Shown piece after piece: positions 17,669 through 27,940 of a stretch of DNA of 64,000 bases. The DNA comes from Pseudomonas fluorescens HK44. Its GTDB lineage: Bacteria; Pseudomonadota; Gammaproteobacteria; Pseudomonadales; Pseudomonadaceae. The notes below the pieces were generated by a model. The model searched no databases and was not told the DNA's origin. It saw nothing but the letters and a program-made list of their open reading frames with translations. Numbering within the stretch: the stretch's first letter is position 1; each line of letters begins with the position of its first letter. Position numbers and translations under genes: made by a program. The DNA lies in the NCBI RefSeq assembly GCF_000217955.3, contig NZ_AFOY02000019.1, positions 372,001-436,000 of the forward strand, given 5' to 3'.

Positions 17669-17757
17669 GTAGGAGCAAGGCTTGCCCGCGATGAACGATT
17701 ACGCGGTGAGCCTGCAAAACCGCGTCGTTCCTATCGCGGGCAAGCCTTGCTCCTACA
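17669..17757. repeat. REP palindrome pair (class A) between pilI and pilJ
   Basis: Arms TGTAGGAGCAAGGCTTGCCC and the complementary GGGCAAGCCTTGCTCCTACA lie about 40 nt apart, inside the Pil-Chp operon. REP insertions within an operon can modulate relative expression of flanking genes; no evidence for that can be read here. Confidence 0.9.
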
Positions 17758-17795
17758 AGGGCGAGAGTTGAATTGGGCAGAACGGGCGAGGATCG

Positions 17796-19856
17796 ATGAT
17801 AAAAGCAAATACAGGCAAGGCTACGGAAGGGTCGCGCAGTCGTGCACAGATCATTGTGCTGTTCATGGCGCTGATCGTGTTCATCGTGTTGCTGTTCGCC
17901 AACTTCGCCTACCTCAATACCCAGGCCTCCTACGACAAGCAATACATTGGGCACGCCGGAGAGCTGCGCGTGCTGTCCCAGCGCATTGCCAAAAACGCCA
18001 CTGAAGCGGCGGCCGGCAAAGCGGCGGCGTTCAAGCTGCTGAGTGATTCGCGTAACGACTTCGCCCAACGTTGGGGTTACCTGAAAAAAGGCGACCCGAC
18101 CACCGGTCTGCCACCAGCCCCCCACGAGGTACACGCGCAAATGCGAGCGGTGCAGCTGGACTGGGAGCGCCTGCTGAAAAATACCGATGCGATCCTTTCC
18201 AGTGAACAGACTGTACTGTCGCTGCATCAGGTCGCCGCGACCCTGGCCGAGACCGTGCCGCAGTTGCAGGTCGAGTACGAAAAAGTCGTCGAAATCCTGC
18301 TCCAGCGCGGCGCACCTGCTACTCAGGTCGCCATGGCTCAGCGCCAGTCGTTGCTGGCCGAACGGATCCTGGGCGCGGTCAACACGGTGCTCGCCGGCGA
18401 CGAAAATGCCCAACAGGCTGCCGATGCCTTTGGCCGTGATGCCGCGCGCTTCGGTCAGGTGCTCAACGGCATGCTTCAAGGCAATCCGCTGATGAAAATC
18501 AGCCAGGTCGAAGACCAGGACGCCCGTGCCCGGCTGACCGAGATTGCCGAGCTGTTCGAATTCGTTTCGGGCTCGGTCGACGAGATCCTCGAAACTTCGC
18601 CTGAACTGTTGAAGGTCCGCGAGTCGGCGGGCAACATCTTCAACTTGTCGCAGACCTTGCTCGATGAAGCCTCGCACCTGGCCAACGGCTTCGAAAACAT
18701 GGTGGGCGGGCGTTCGACCGATACCATCGGCGGTTACGTGCTGGGCTTGCTGGCGCTGACTTCAATCATCCTGATCGGCCTGGTGATGGTCCGTGAAACC
18801 AATCGCCAGTTGCGGGAAACTGCCGAGAAGAACGAACGTAACCAGAACGCGATCATGCGCTTGCTCGACGAGATCGAAGACCTTGCCGATGGCGACCTGA
18901 CGGTCACGGCATCGGTGACCGAAGACTTCACCGGGACCATCGCCGACTCGATCAATTACTCGGTCGATCAGCTGCGCGATCTGGTCGCGACCATCAACCT
19001 GACCGCCGGCCAGGTTGCTGCTGCGGTGCAGGAAACCCAGGCGACCGCGATGCACCTGGCCCAGGCCTCGGAGCATCAGGCGCAGCAGATTTGCGAAGCC
19101 TCGACGGCGATCAACGAGATGGCCCAGTCCATCGATCAGGTCTCGGCCAATGCCGCCGAATCGTCCGCCGTTGCCGAGCGCTCGGTGGAGATCGCCAATA
19201 AGGGCAACGAGGTGGTGCACAACACCATTCACGGCATGGACAATATCCGCGAGCAGATTCAGGACACGGCCAAGCGGATCAAGCGTCTGGGCGAGTCGTC
19301 CCAGGAAATCGGCGACATCGTCAGCCTGATCGACGACATTGCCGACCAGACCAACATTCTCGCGCTGAACGCCGCCATCCAGGCCTCCATGGCCGGTGAC
19401 GCCGGACGCGGTTTCGCGGTGGTTGCCGATGAAGTCCAGCGGCTGGCGGAACGTTCGTCGGCGGCCACCCGGCAAATTGAAACCCTGGTGCGGGCGATCC
19501 AGACTGACACCAATGAAGCGGTGATTTCCATGGAGCAGACCACCACCGAAGTGGTGCGTGGCGCGCGACTGGCGCAGGATGCGGGGGTGGCCCTGGAAGA
19601 AATCGAAGGCGTATCGAAAACGCTCGCGGCGTTGATCCAGAGTATTTCCAACGCGGCGCAGCAACAGACGTCTTCGGCGGGTCAGATATCCTTGACGATG
19701 AACGTGATCCAGCAGATCACCACGCAGACCTCGTCGGGCTCCACGGCCACCGCCGAGAGCATCGGCAACCTGGCGAAGATGGCCAGCCAGCTGCGGCGTT
19801 CGGTGTCTGGCTTCACCTTGCCGGCCGAGCCTGAGCGCAGCGCCGACAAGGCTTGA
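17796..19856 (+). CDS. pilJ: Pilus chemoreceptor PilJ (methyl-accepting chemotaxis protein)
   Basis: A 686-residue transmembrane receptor. One N-terminal membrane segment (about residues 22-44) is followed by a periplasmic sensory region of about 270 residues of the PilJ type. A second segment lies near 312-332, then a HAMP region and a long coiled-coil signalling domain. The tip contains [20 protein letters not shown] and [20 protein letters not shown]. PilJ senses surface/pilus state for the ChpA kinase. No pilK methyltransferase gene follows; chpA starts 38 nt later. Confidence 0.96.
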   Translation: MIKANTGKATEGSRSRAQIIVLFMALIVFIVLLFANFAYLNTQASYDKQYIGHAGELRVLSQRIAKNATEAAAGKAAAFKLLSDSRNDFAQRWGYLKKGDPTTGLPPAPHEVHAQMRAVQLDWERLLKNTDAILSSEQTVLSLHQVAATLAETVPQLQVEYEKVVEILLQRGAPATQVAMAQRQSLLAERILGAVNTVLAGDENAQQAADAFGRDAARFGQVLNGMLQGNPLMKISQVEDQDARARLTEIAELFEFVSGSVDEILETSPELLKVRESAGNIFNLSQTLLDEASHLANGFENMVGGRSTDTIGGYVLGLLALTSIILIGLVMVRETNRQLRETAEKNERNQNAIMRLLDEIEDLADGDLTVTASVTEDFTGTIADSINYSVDQLRDLVATINLTAGQVAAAVQETQATAMHLAQASEHQAQQICEASTAINEMAQSIDQVSANAAESSAVAERSVEIANKGNEVVHNTIHGMDNIREQIQDTAKRIKRLGESSQEIGDIVSLIDDIADQTNILALNAAIQASMAGDAGRGFAVVADEVQRLAERSSAATRQIETLVRAIQTDTNEAVISMEQTTTEVVRGARLAQDAGVALEEIEGVSKTLAALIQSISNAAQQQTSSAGQISLTMNVIQQITTQTSSGSTATAESIGNLAKMASQLRRSVSGFTLPAEPERSADKA

Positions 19857-19894
19857 ACGATGTCTGCTGGAAAAGCATTTTGATGGGAGTGGTT

Positions 19895-22800
19895 ATGGGT
19901 GATCGGCATGACTATGTGGCCCTTGAATGGGTCAAGGGCGAAATTGCCGAAACGTTGAAACAGGCGTTTATTGCCCTTGAAAGCATGGCCCTCGACAACC
20001 GGGTCGAAGAACCGCAGACGGCGCACGCGATCGAGGAGTGCCTGGCGGGGATACATCAGGTTCACGGCAGTTTGCAGATGGTCGAATTCTACGGCGCGGC
20101 GTTGCTCGCCGAAGAGATGGAGCAGCTCGCGGCGGCGTTGCAGCACAACCGCGTCAGCCACCGCGATGAAGCCATTCGCCTGCTGCAACAAGCCCTCGGC
20201 CAACTGCCGATTTACCTCGACCGCGTGCACAGCGCCCGTCGTGACTTGCCGTTGGTGGTGTTGCCGCTGATCAACGACCTGCGTAGCGCCCGTGGTGAAA
20301 GCCTGTTGTCGGAAACCAGTCTGTTCAGCCCGCAGTGGCAAGCGCTTCCCGCATTGGACGACGATACGCTGGCGATGCTTGAGCCGTCCGAGCTGCCGAA
20401 TGTGCTGCGCAAATTGCGGCAAATGTTGCAGATGGGGCTGGTAGGGTTGCTTGGCGAACAGGACGACACCACCAATCTCGGCTATCTGGCGAACGTCTTT
20501 GCGCGCCTCGAAACGCTGTGTGACGGCGCGCCATTGGGGTCGCTGTGGCAAGTCGCTTCGGCGCTGGTCGAAGGCATGCTCAGCGGCAGTGTCGCCAACA
20601 GTCCGGCGCTGCGCAGCCTGTTCAAGGACGCTGACAAGGAACTCAAGCGCCTGCTCGAACACGGCATCTCGCAAATCAATCAGCCGGCACCGCCTGAGTT
20701 GCTCAAAAGCCTGCTGTTCTACATTGCCAAGGCACAACATCCCACTGCGCAGATGCAAGCCATGAAAGAGCGTTATGCCCTGGACGACGCATTGCCGGAC
20801 AGTGCAATGGTCGATGAAGAACGCGCCCGTCTGGCCGGCCCGGATCGCGACGCGATGCGCTCGGTACTGGCCGCGCTCTGCGAAGAACTGGTGCGGGTCA
20901 AGGAGCGCCTCGACCTGTTCGTGCGCAGCGACCGTCAACAAGTCTCGGACCTCGATAGCCTGCTGGCGCCACTGCGGCAAATCGCCGATACCCTGGCGGT
21001 GCTCGGCTTCGGCCAACCGCGCAAGGTGATCATCGATCAACTGGCGGTGGTCCTGAGCCTGGCCCAAGGCCAGCGCGAGCCGAACGACGCGATCCTGATG
21101 GATGTCGCCGGTGCCCTGCTTTATGTCGAGGCGACCCTGGCGGGAATGGTTGGCACCGTCGAGGAAAACCGCGAAGAGAGCCGGTTGCCGACTACCGACC
21201 TGACGCAGATCCACCAGATCGTCATCAAGGAAGCGCGGATCTGCCTGCAACAGGCCAAGGACATGATCGTCGACTACATCGACAGCGATTGGGATCGTCA
21301 GGTCTTGCAGCCGCTTCCAGCCGTGCTGACTCAGGTGCGTGGCGCATTGGCGATGATTCCGTTGAGCCGCGCGGCGAGCCTGCTGGAAGCCTGCAACGGT
21401 TTCATTCGCGAGCATCTGCTGGCAGACCAGACGCGTCCCGATTGGCCGCAACTCGACAGCCTGGCCGACGCCATAACCAGCATCGAGTATTACCTGGAGC
21501 GTTTGAGCGAAGACCCCGAGGCGCCCGGTGAAAAGATCCTCGATGTCGCTGAGCAAAGCCTGGCAGCACTGGGTTACTTCCCCGGCGAGGTGCCTGTGCC
21601 GCTGCTCGAAGACGGGCTGAGCCCAAGCTTGGCGTTCGTGATGCCGGATCTGCCGGATCTGCCGGCGCTGGATAACCCGCAGATCGCCCAGTCGCTGGCA
21701 GAGGTGTTGGCCGGCCCGGCCCGTGCCGTCAATCCGCCCGCGCTGATCACGCCGGGCAGCCTGCTGCCGCCGCCGGCCGATGAAGAACCAGTGGATGCCG
21801 AGCTGCACGAAGTTTTTCTCGAGGAGACCGATGAAGTCCTGGATATCCTGCGCGAATACTTGCCGCGCTGGGTGGCCAGCCCCGAAAGCACCTCGGTCCT
21901 GAGCGAGTTGCGTCGCGCTTTCCACACCTTGAAAGGCAGCGGGCGAATGGTCCGCGCTTTGGTGTTGGGCGAATTGGCGTGGGCGCTGGAGAATCTGCTC
22001 AACCGGGTGCTGGAGCGCAGTGTCGAACCGGCTCAACCGGTTTATCAACTGCTGGATGACGTGCTGCAACTGCTTCCTGAGCTGATCGCCGAGTTCGCCG
22101 CCAACACCCAGCGTCAGCGCGAAGATGTCGACCGCCTGGCCGCCCGCGCCCATGCCCTGGCGAAGAGTGACGAAACCCTGCCGGACGCTGCGCCGCAGGA
22201 TGGCGAGATGCTTGATCCGCAGTTGCTGGAGATCTTCCGCAACGAAGCTGAAAGCCACCTCCAGAGCCTCGACCGCTTTCTCGATCAGGCCGCCGAGCAC
22301 GTGCCGTTGCAGGTCAGTGATGAGTTGCAGCGTGCGCTGCACACCCTCAAGGGCAGCGCGTCGATGGCGGGTGTGTTGCCGATTGCCGAACTGGCGGCAC
22401 CGCTCGATCATCTGGCCCGCGAGTACAAGGCGCACCAGATTGCGCTGGACCTGGACGAAGTCGAACTGCTACTCGAAGCCGGCGACCTGTTGCGGCGTGG
22501 GCTCAAGCAAGTGAACAGTGATCCGCTGACGCCGATCATGGGCGCCGAAGACTTGATCGGGCGCACTCAGGCGCTGCTTGCCGAGCGCCTGGACGCCATC
22601 CTCAATGCACCGAATACGGGGCTGCGGATCAAGCGTGATCCGCAACTGATCAACACATTCCTGGCCCAGGGCATGGACATCCTGCTGGACGCCGAAAACC
22701 TGTTGCAGCGCTGGCAGCAACACCCCGGCGAGCGGCAGGAACTCAGCGCACTGCTGGATGAATTGACGACCCTGGGCGAGAACGCGCACCTGGCCGATTT

Positions 22801-25800
22801 GCATCCGGTGGATGAGCTGTGCGAAGCCTTGCTCGACCTCTATGGCGCGGTGGAAGAAAGCAGCCTGGCGGTCAACGAACGGTTCTTCCACGAGGCCCAA
22901 AGCGCTCACGAAGCGCTGATCAACATGCTCGACGAACTGGCCGCCGGTCAGGAAGTCGGCTCGCAACCGGCGCGGGTGCGGGCCCTGCGTGATTTGCTCA
23001 ATGAGGGCCTTGATCCGTCGGCCATGGGGCTGATTCGCAGCGATGGCAGCCGCACGCTGAGCATTACCGAACTGGGCAGCGCTACCAGCGAGCTGGCACA
23101 GGCGCAGGCGTTGACGATTGACGATGAAATCGTTTCGATCTTTCTCGAAGAGGCGGTGGATATCCTCGAAAGTGCCGGGCAGGCCTTGCAGCGTTGGCTC
23201 AATGATCCGGAGAACGCTACGCCGCTGTCGTCGTTGCAGCGCGACTTGCACACCCTCAAGGGCGGCGCGCGGATGGCCGAGGTTGGGCCGGTCGGCGATC
23301 TGGCCCACGAACTTGAAAGCCTTTATGAAGGTCTGGTCGACGGGCGCTTCAGTCATTCGCCAGCATTGGGAAGGTTGCTGCAACAGAGCCACGACCGCCT
23401 CGCGGTGTTGCTCGAACAGTTGCAAAACCATCAGCCATTGAGCGATTCGGGTGCGCTGATCGAGGCGATCCAGCAATTTCGGCAATGCACTGGCAGCATG
23501 GCCGATGGGGTCGAAGCGGCGGCTGCGCATGATGCGGCGAGCAGCGATCCGGAACTGCTGGAGATCTTCCTCGAGGAAGGTTTCGACATCATCGACAGCT
23601 CGGGCGCGGCGCTGTCGCGCTGGCAGGCGGACCCACAGAACCGTCAGGAAATGGAAACCCTGCTGCGCGATCTGCACACCCTCAAGGGCGGCGCGCGAAT
23701 GGTCGAAATCGCCCCGATTGGCGACCTGGCCCATGAGCTGGAATTTCTTTACGAAGGGTTGTCGACGGGCTTGCTGCACGCCTTACCGGCGTTGTTCGAT
23801 CTGTTGCAACGCAGCCATGACCGGTTGGCGCAGATGCTCGATGCGACCCGCGCCGGTCAGCCGGTGCTGCCAGCGGATAGCCTGATCGACGCGATCAAGG
23901 CCTTCACTCACCCAACGGCTGACAAGGCCCCGACGCCGGCTCCGGTGGTTGAAGTTGCACCGGTGGCCAAGCCTGAGGCCGCCGCGCTGCAACCTGATGC
24001 TGGCGCCGATATGGTCAAGGTCTCGGCCGAGCTGCTGGACGATCTGGTCAACCTGGCCGGGGAAACCTCGATCTTCCGCGGTCGCATCGAGCAGCAAGTC
24101 AACGATGCGCAAGTCGCCCTGAGCGAGATGGAAACCACTATCGAGCGCATGCGCGATCAGTTGCGCCGGCTCGACACCGAAACCCAGGGCCGGATTCTCA
24201 GCCGGCAGCAGGTTGAGGCCGAACGTCTGGGCTACGAAGAGTTCGATCCGCTGGAAATGGATCGTCACTCGCAGTTGCAGCAGTTGTCGCGGGCGTTGTT
24301 CGAGTCGGCTTCCGACTTGCTCGACCTTAAGGAAACTCTCGAGCGCTGCAACCACGACGCAGAGAATCTGCTGCAACAGCAAGGCCGGATCAACACCGAA
24401 CTGCAAGAAGGCTTGATGCGCACACGCATGGTGCCGTTCGAACGGATGCTGCCGCGCTTGAAGCGTATCGTTCGTCAGGTCTCCAGCGAGTTGGGCAAGG
24501 ACGTCGAGTTCATTGTCGGGAACGCCGAAGGCGAGATGGACCGCAATGTGCTGGAACGCATGGCGGCACCGCTTGAGCACATGCTGCGCAATGCTGTCGA
24601 CCACGGCCTGGAATCCGCCGAAGTCCGCCGTGCGGTCGGTAAACCCGAGCAAGGTCGAATCACCCTGGACCTGTCCCGTGAGGGTGGCGACATCATTTTC
24701 GACATCCGCGACGACGGTGCCGGCGTACCGCTGGACGCGGTGCGGCGCAAGGCGATCAAGCGCGGTTTGCTTGCTCCCGACAGTGACATGAGCGATCGCG
24801 ACGTGTTGCAGTTCATTCTGCAGCCAGGGTTTTCCACTGCCGAGAAAATCACCCAGATCTCCGGGCGTGGCGTCGGCATGGATGTGGTTCACGAAGAAGT
24901 GCGGCAACTCGGTGGCTCGATGGTCATCGACTCTGTACCTGGGCAAGGCGTGCACTTTCGCATTCGGCTGCCGTTCACCGTGTCGGTCAACCGCGCGCTG
25001 ATGGTGCAGTGTGCCGAGGATCAATACGCGATCCCGCTGAACACCATCGAAGGCATCGTGTGCGTGCTGCCCTTTGAGCTGGAAGGTTATTACCAGCTCG
25101 ATCCGCCGTTATACGAATACGCCGGGCAACGTTATGAATTGTGCTATCTCGGTGAACTGCTGAAGACCAGCGTCCGCCCGAAACTGCTGGGCCAGAGCCT
25201 GCCGTTGCCGGTGTTGCTGGTGCAGTGCAACGAGCGACGTATCGCGGTGCAGGTCGATGCGACAACCGGCACCCGGGAAATCGTGGTGAAAAGTCTCGGC
25301 CCACAGTTCGCGGCGGTGCAGGGGTTGTCCGGCGCGACCATTCTTGGCGATGGCCGGGTGGTGCTGATTCTCGACCTGCTGACGCATATCCGCGCCATGC
25401 AGACGCAGGTGTCGCCGCAGCGGGTCATTCAGGAGTCGGCCACGGAGGCCGAGCCGCGGCGTTCGATGCTGGTCCTGGTGGTCGACGATTCGGTCACCGT
25501 GCGCAAGGTCACCAGCCGCCTGCTCGAACGCCACGGCATGAACGTGCTGACCGCCAAGGACGGCGTCGACGCCATGCTGTTGCTCGAAGAGCACATGCCT
25601 GACCTGATGCTGCTGGACATCGAAATGCCGCGCATGGATGGTTTTGAAGTGGCCATGCAGGTGCGCAACAATCCACGGTTGCAGCACCTGCCGATCATCA
25701 TGATCACCTCGCGCACCGGCCAGAAACATCGCGACCGGGCGATGGCTATCGGCGTGAACGACTACCTCGGCAAGCCGTACCAGGAATCGGTGTTGCTCGA

Positions 25801-25834
25801 CAGCATCGCCTTGTGGAGCAAAACCCATGCTTGA
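19895..25834 (+). CDS. chpA: Pil-Chp hybrid histidine kinase ChpA (PilL)
   Basis: A 1979-residue CheA-type hybrid kinase. Four canonical Hpt modules have the HTLKG motif, with phospho-histidines at about 677, 816, 1119 and 1261. The N-terminal 600 residues hold degenerate Hpt-like repeats (for example IHQVHGSLQMVEF near residue 60). A dimerisation helix, the HATPase (MLRNAVDHGLE near 1565, IRDDGAGVPL, GRGVGMDVV), a CheW-like domain, and a C-terminal receiver (LVVDDSVTVRK, LLDIEMPRMDGFEV) follow. P. aeruginosa ChpA is about 2470 residues with more Hpt modules, so this form is shorter. The start MGDRHDYVALEW follows GGGAG; the 14 codons upstream are not typical. Confidence 0.95.
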   Translation: MGDRHDYVALEWVKGEIAETLKQAFIALESMALDNRVEEPQTAHAIEECLAGIHQVHGSLQMVEFYGAALLAEEMEQLAAALQHNRVSHRDEAIRLLQQALGQLPIYLDRVHSARRDLPLVVLPLINDLRSARGESLLSETSLFSPQWQALPALDDDTLAMLEPSELPNVLRKLRQMLQMGLVGLLGEQDDTTNLGYLANVFARLETLCDGAPLGSLWQVASALVEGMLSGSVANSPALRSLFKDADKELKRLLEHGISQINQPAPPELLKSLLFYIAKAQHPTAQMQAMKERYALDDALPDSAMVDEERARLAGPDRDAMRSVLAALCEELVRVKERLDLFVRSDRQQVSDLDSLLAPLRQIADTLAVLGFGQPRKVIIDQLAVVLSLAQGQREPNDAILMDVAGALLYVEATLAGMVGTVEENREESRLPTTDLTQIHQIVIKEARICLQQAKDMIVDYIDSDWDRQVLQPLPAVLTQVRGALAMIPLSRAASLLEACNGFIREHLLADQTRPDWPQLDSLADAITSIEYYLERLSEDPEAPGEKILDVAEQSLAALGYFPGEVPVPLLEDGLSPSLAFVMPDLPDLPALDNPQIAQSLAEVLAGPARAVNPPALITPGSLLPPPADEEPVDAELHEVFLEETDEVLDILREYLPRWVASPESTSVLSELRRAFHTLKGSGRMVRALVLGELAWALENLLNRVLERSVEPAQPVYQLLDDVLQLLPELIAEFAANTQRQREDVDRLAARAHALAKSDETLPDAAPQDGEMLDPQLLEIFRNEAESHLQSLDRFLDQAAEHVPLQVSDELQRALHTLKGSASMAGVLPIAELAAPLDHLAREYKAHQIALDLDEVELLLEAGDLLRRGLKQVNSDPLTPIMGAEDLIGRTQALLAERLDAILNAPNTGLRIKRDPQLINTFLAQGMDILLDAENLLQRWQQHPGERQELSALLDELTTLGENAHLADLHPVDELCEALLDLYGAVEESSLAVNERFFHEAQSAHEALINMLDELAAGQEVGSQPARVRALRDLLNEGLDPSAMGLIRSDGSRTLSITELGSATSELAQAQALTIDDEIVSIFLEEAVDILESAGQALQRWLNDPENATPLSSLQRDLHTLKGGARMAEVGPVGDLAHELESLYEGLVDGRFSHSPALGRLLQQSHDRLAVLLEQLQNHQPLSDSGALIEAIQQFRQCTGSMADGVEAAAAHDAASSDPELLEIFLEEGFDIIDSSGAALSRWQADPQNRQEMETLLRDLHTLKGGARMVEIAPIGDLAHELEFLYEGLSTGLLHALPALFDLLQRSHDRLAQMLDATRAGQPVLPADSLIDAIKAFTHPTADKAPTPAPVVEVAPVAKPEAAALQPDAGADMVKVSAELLDDLVNLAGETSIFRGRIEQQVNDAQVALSEMETTIERMRDQLRRLDTETQGRILSRQQVEAERLGYEEFDPLEMDRHSQLQQLSRALFESASDLLDLKETLERCNHDAENLLQQQGRINTELQEGLMRTRMVPFERMLPRLKRIVRQVSSELGKDVEFIVGNAEGEMDRNVLERMAAPLEHMLRNAVDHGLESAEVRRAVGKPEQGRITLDLSREGGDIIFDIRDDGAGVPLDAVRRKAIKRGLLAPDSDMSDRDVLQFILQPGFSTAEKITQISGRGVGMDVVHEEVRQLGGSMVIDSVPGQGVHFRIRLPFTVSVNRALMVQCAEDQYAIPLNTIEGIVCVLPFELEGYYQLDPPLYEYAGQRYELCYLGELLKTSVRPKLLGQSLPLPVLLVQCNERRIAVQVDATTGTREIVVKSLGPQFAAVQGLSGATILGDGRVVLILDLLTHIRAMQTQVSPQRVIQESATEAEPRRSMLVLVVDDSVTVRKVTSRLLERHGMNVLTAKDGVDAMLLLEEHMPDLMLLDIEMPRMDGFEVAMQVRNNPRLQHLPIIMITSRTGQKHRDRAMAIGVNDYLGKPYQESVLLDSIALWSKTHA

Positions 25835-26330
25835 GCACCGCACCAGCAACCTTACCGGGCTGCTGCTGCCCTTGGCCGATCGCAACCTGATCCTGCCCAA
25901 TGTCGCCGTCGCCGAGCTGATTGACTATCAGCCCGGTGCCTTTGACCTCGATTCGCCGGCCTGGTACCTGGGCCAGGTGACCTGGCGCGAGCGGCAAATC
26001 CCGCTGTTGAGTTTCGAAGCGGCCTGCGGCAACAAAACCGTGATCGGCGACCGCGCACGTATCGTCGTCCTCAACGCCCTCGGCGGGCGCCCGCACCTCA
26101 AGTTCATTGCCTTGCTGGTGCAAGGCATTCCACGCTCCTACAAGCTCGACAGCCAGTTGAGCTATGTCGACGTACCGCTGTGCTCGCTGGAACACGCCGC
26201 GGTACAGGTCGCCGAACACGTGGCGAAAGTCCCGGATCTGCTGGCGCTGGAAGAATTGTTGGTGGGGGCGGGGTTGGTTCGAGAGGGATCTCAGGCGCCT
26301 TCGGGGGCAAGCCCACTTTTCCCGAGTTGA
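25827..26330 (+). CDS. chpC: CheW-like adaptor ChpC
   Basis: A 167-residue CheW-domain protein overlapping the end of chpA by 8 nt, so translationally coupled. It includes LTGLLLPLADRNLILPNVAVAELI and WYLGQVTWRERQIPLLSFEA. P. aeruginosa has chpB (methylesterase) between chpA and chpC; it is absent here. The segment 26103-26280, encoding FIALLVQGIPRSYK to EELLVGAGLV, is duplicated at 28570-28747. The last 16 residues of this copy diverge from the duplicate. Confidence 0.93.
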   Translation: MLEHRTSNLTGLLLPLADRNLILPNVAVAELIDYQPGAFDLDSPAWYLGQVTWRERQIPLLSFEAACGNKTVIGDRARIVVLNALGGRPHLKFIALLVQGIPRSYKLDSQLSYVDVPLCSLEHAAVQVAEHVAKVPDLLALEELLVGAGLVREGSQAPSGASPLFPS

Positions 26331-26428
26331 AACACTTTACTGTGATTGACACAAATTCTATGGGAACCGGGCTTGCCCGCGAAGACGGCCGAGCAGCCGA
26401 CCTAGATATCCAGACCGGACCGATCAAT

Positions 26429-26560
26429 TGTGGCGAGGGAGCTTGCTCCCGCTCGGCCGCGCAGCGGTCGTAAACCGATTCATGGGATTTGTCTGAAAAA
26501 ATGCGGTACGGGTTTTTGGGACTGCTTTGCAGTCCAGCGGGAGCAAGCTCCCTCGCCACA
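26429..26560. repeat. REP palindrome pair (class B) downstream of chpC
   Basis: Arms TTGTGGCGAGGGAGCTTGCT and AGCAAGCTCCCTCGCCACAA about 90 nt apart with an inner GCGGTCG-type palindrome. It probably ends the Pil-Chp transcript. A further short palindrome-like stretch lies at 26300-26390. No gene was found between 26331 and 26721. Confidence 0.9.
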
Positions 26561-26596
26561 AGTTCTGTGCGGCTGCCAAGACGATTAATCCCCATG

Positions 26597-26655
26597 TAGG
26601 CGGTTCGACACCTCGAGCTGGAAGCGTCGAACCGCCTACCTAGCAGTTCTGCTAG
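26597..26655. repeat. Two adjacent perfect hairpins upstream of the RHS gene
   Basis: The first is TAGGCGGTTCGAC (26597-26609) against GTCGAACCGCCTA (26626-26638), 13-bp arms. The second is CTAGCAG against CTGCTAG at 26640-26655 with a 2-nt loop. Neither matches the REP classes of this window. They could be a terminator, an operator or a recombination scar at the left side of the accessory block. Confidence 0.6.
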
Positions 26656-26721
26656 TAGACAAGCTCAACGCGAACTACGAGTCTGGATGTCGTGCATCAA
26701 GGACCAGCAGGAGCCCAGCCA

Positions 26722-27756
26722 ATGCCTTCGCAGAACAAGACTTTACTCTGCTGTTATCACTATGATCCGCTGGATCGTCTGATTGGCTTGAATTCGGCCA
26801 AGCCGGACACTCTTCAGCGTTTTTACTGCAAGAGCCGGTTGGCCACGGAGATTCAGGGTTTGGCGCGCTGTTCGATCGTGCAGCAGGGTGATCAGTTATT
26901 GGCACAACAGAAACGTTTGGGCGATTCACTGGAAACTGCTTTGTTGGCCACTGATCAGCAGCGTTCAGTGATGGACACAGTTGGTGGGAGTTCGCTTGCG
27001 ATTGCTTATTCACCTTATGGTCATCGTCGCGCAGAAAGTGGTTTTACCAGTTTGCTGGGTTTTAATGGTGAGCGGCCGGATACGATCACGGGGCATTATT
27101 TGTTGGGTAATGGTTATCGGGCGTTTAATCCTGTGTTTATGAGGTTTAATAGTCCGGATAGTTTGAGTCCGTTTGGTGATGGTGGGTTAAATTCGTACGC
27201 CTATTGTTCGGGGGATCCTGTTAATTTTAGTGACCCAACGGGAAATATTCCGTGGCATCAATGGACTACCCGGCAAGTGACTAAAATGTCGAAAGCTACG
27301 CGTGAAGTGGGGCAGCCACTTTTTCCTGAGACGAACCACGTTTCCAAAAATCATGCGCCGTTTGATTTGCCGGACCCACCAGTCCCTAATCGACGATCAT
27401 CTGCTGTAGGAGATTTACCTTCGTTTTCCGAAGCATCCTCCCCCAAACATGCAAAAGAAACCAGTGATTTTAAAACTCTACAGGAACGAGCCTTTGAAAA
27501 ACTGCCCAGACAAAAACGTAGTTCAGCGCATCCGGTAGTTAAGAAGACGAAAGTTAAATTCTATGACAAAAAATATGATGAGCGTCCGCTCTTAACCGAG
27601 ATGTATGTTCAGGTGGGCAATAGTTCTAATAAGTTTTCACACTATAAGGTGCATGTTTATAAGCTAGAAGTCGTTTTGGCTGAGCTCAGACGTGGACATT
27701 CTAGACATTCATCATCACCTTATTCGTTTAGATTAGATGCGAGGGTGCGGGAGTGA
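26722..27756 (+). CDS. Short RHS repeat-associated core protein with a variable C-terminal tip
   Basis: A 344-residue orphan RHS protein. It begins with YHYDPLDRLIG, continues with AYSPYGHRR, LGFNGERPD, YLLGNGYRAFNPVFMRFNSPDSLSPFG and GGLNSYAYCSGDPVNFSDPTGN, which is the end of the RHS core. After residue 175 comes an unrelated, lysine-rich, AT-rich tail of about 170 residues whose fold I do not recognise. In RHS systems this tip is the toxin. It lacks the long RHS shell, a VgrG/PAAR domain and a recognisable immunity gene, so it may be a silent tip cassette or a stand-alone effector. ATG 26722 has AGGAGC upstream. Confidence 0.8.
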   Translation: MPSQNKTLLCCYHYDPLDRLIGLNSAKPDTLQRFYCKSRLATEIQGLARCSIVQQGDQLLAQQKRLGDSLETALLATDQQRSVMDTVGGSSLAIAYSPYGHRRAESGFTSLLGFNGERPDTITGHYLLGNGYRAFNPVFMRFNSPDSLSPFGDGGLNSYAYCSGDPVNFSDPTGNIPWHQWTTRQVTKMSKATREVGQPLFPETNHVSKNHAPFDLPDPPVPNRRSSAVGDLPSFSEASSPKHAKETSDFKTLQERAFEKLPRQKRSSAHPVVKKTKVKFYDKKYDERPLLTEMYVQVGNSSNKFSHYKVHVYKLEVVLAELRRGHSRHSSSPYSFRLDARVRE

Positions 27757-27940
27757 GGTTGCTACGATTTTGACTCTGATAGTTCTTAGATATTGTAGGA
27801 GATAGATCTTGGGCCTATCAAATTATTGAGCAAATTAGATTCATTACCCTAACCGTAATAATCCACCACTCTGCTTGATTGATACCCCCCACCCAACACT
27901 CCTAAGGTGACTCCCACGACAGCGAACCCGTGGAGTGGTC

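Noticed and set aside
19682-22435. A 917-codon open frame antisense to pilJ/chpA
   Set aside because: It mirrors the codon structure of the GC-rich chpA gene, its protein is low-complexity Gln/Arg/His-rich, and the sense strand has convincing Hpt motifs throughout.
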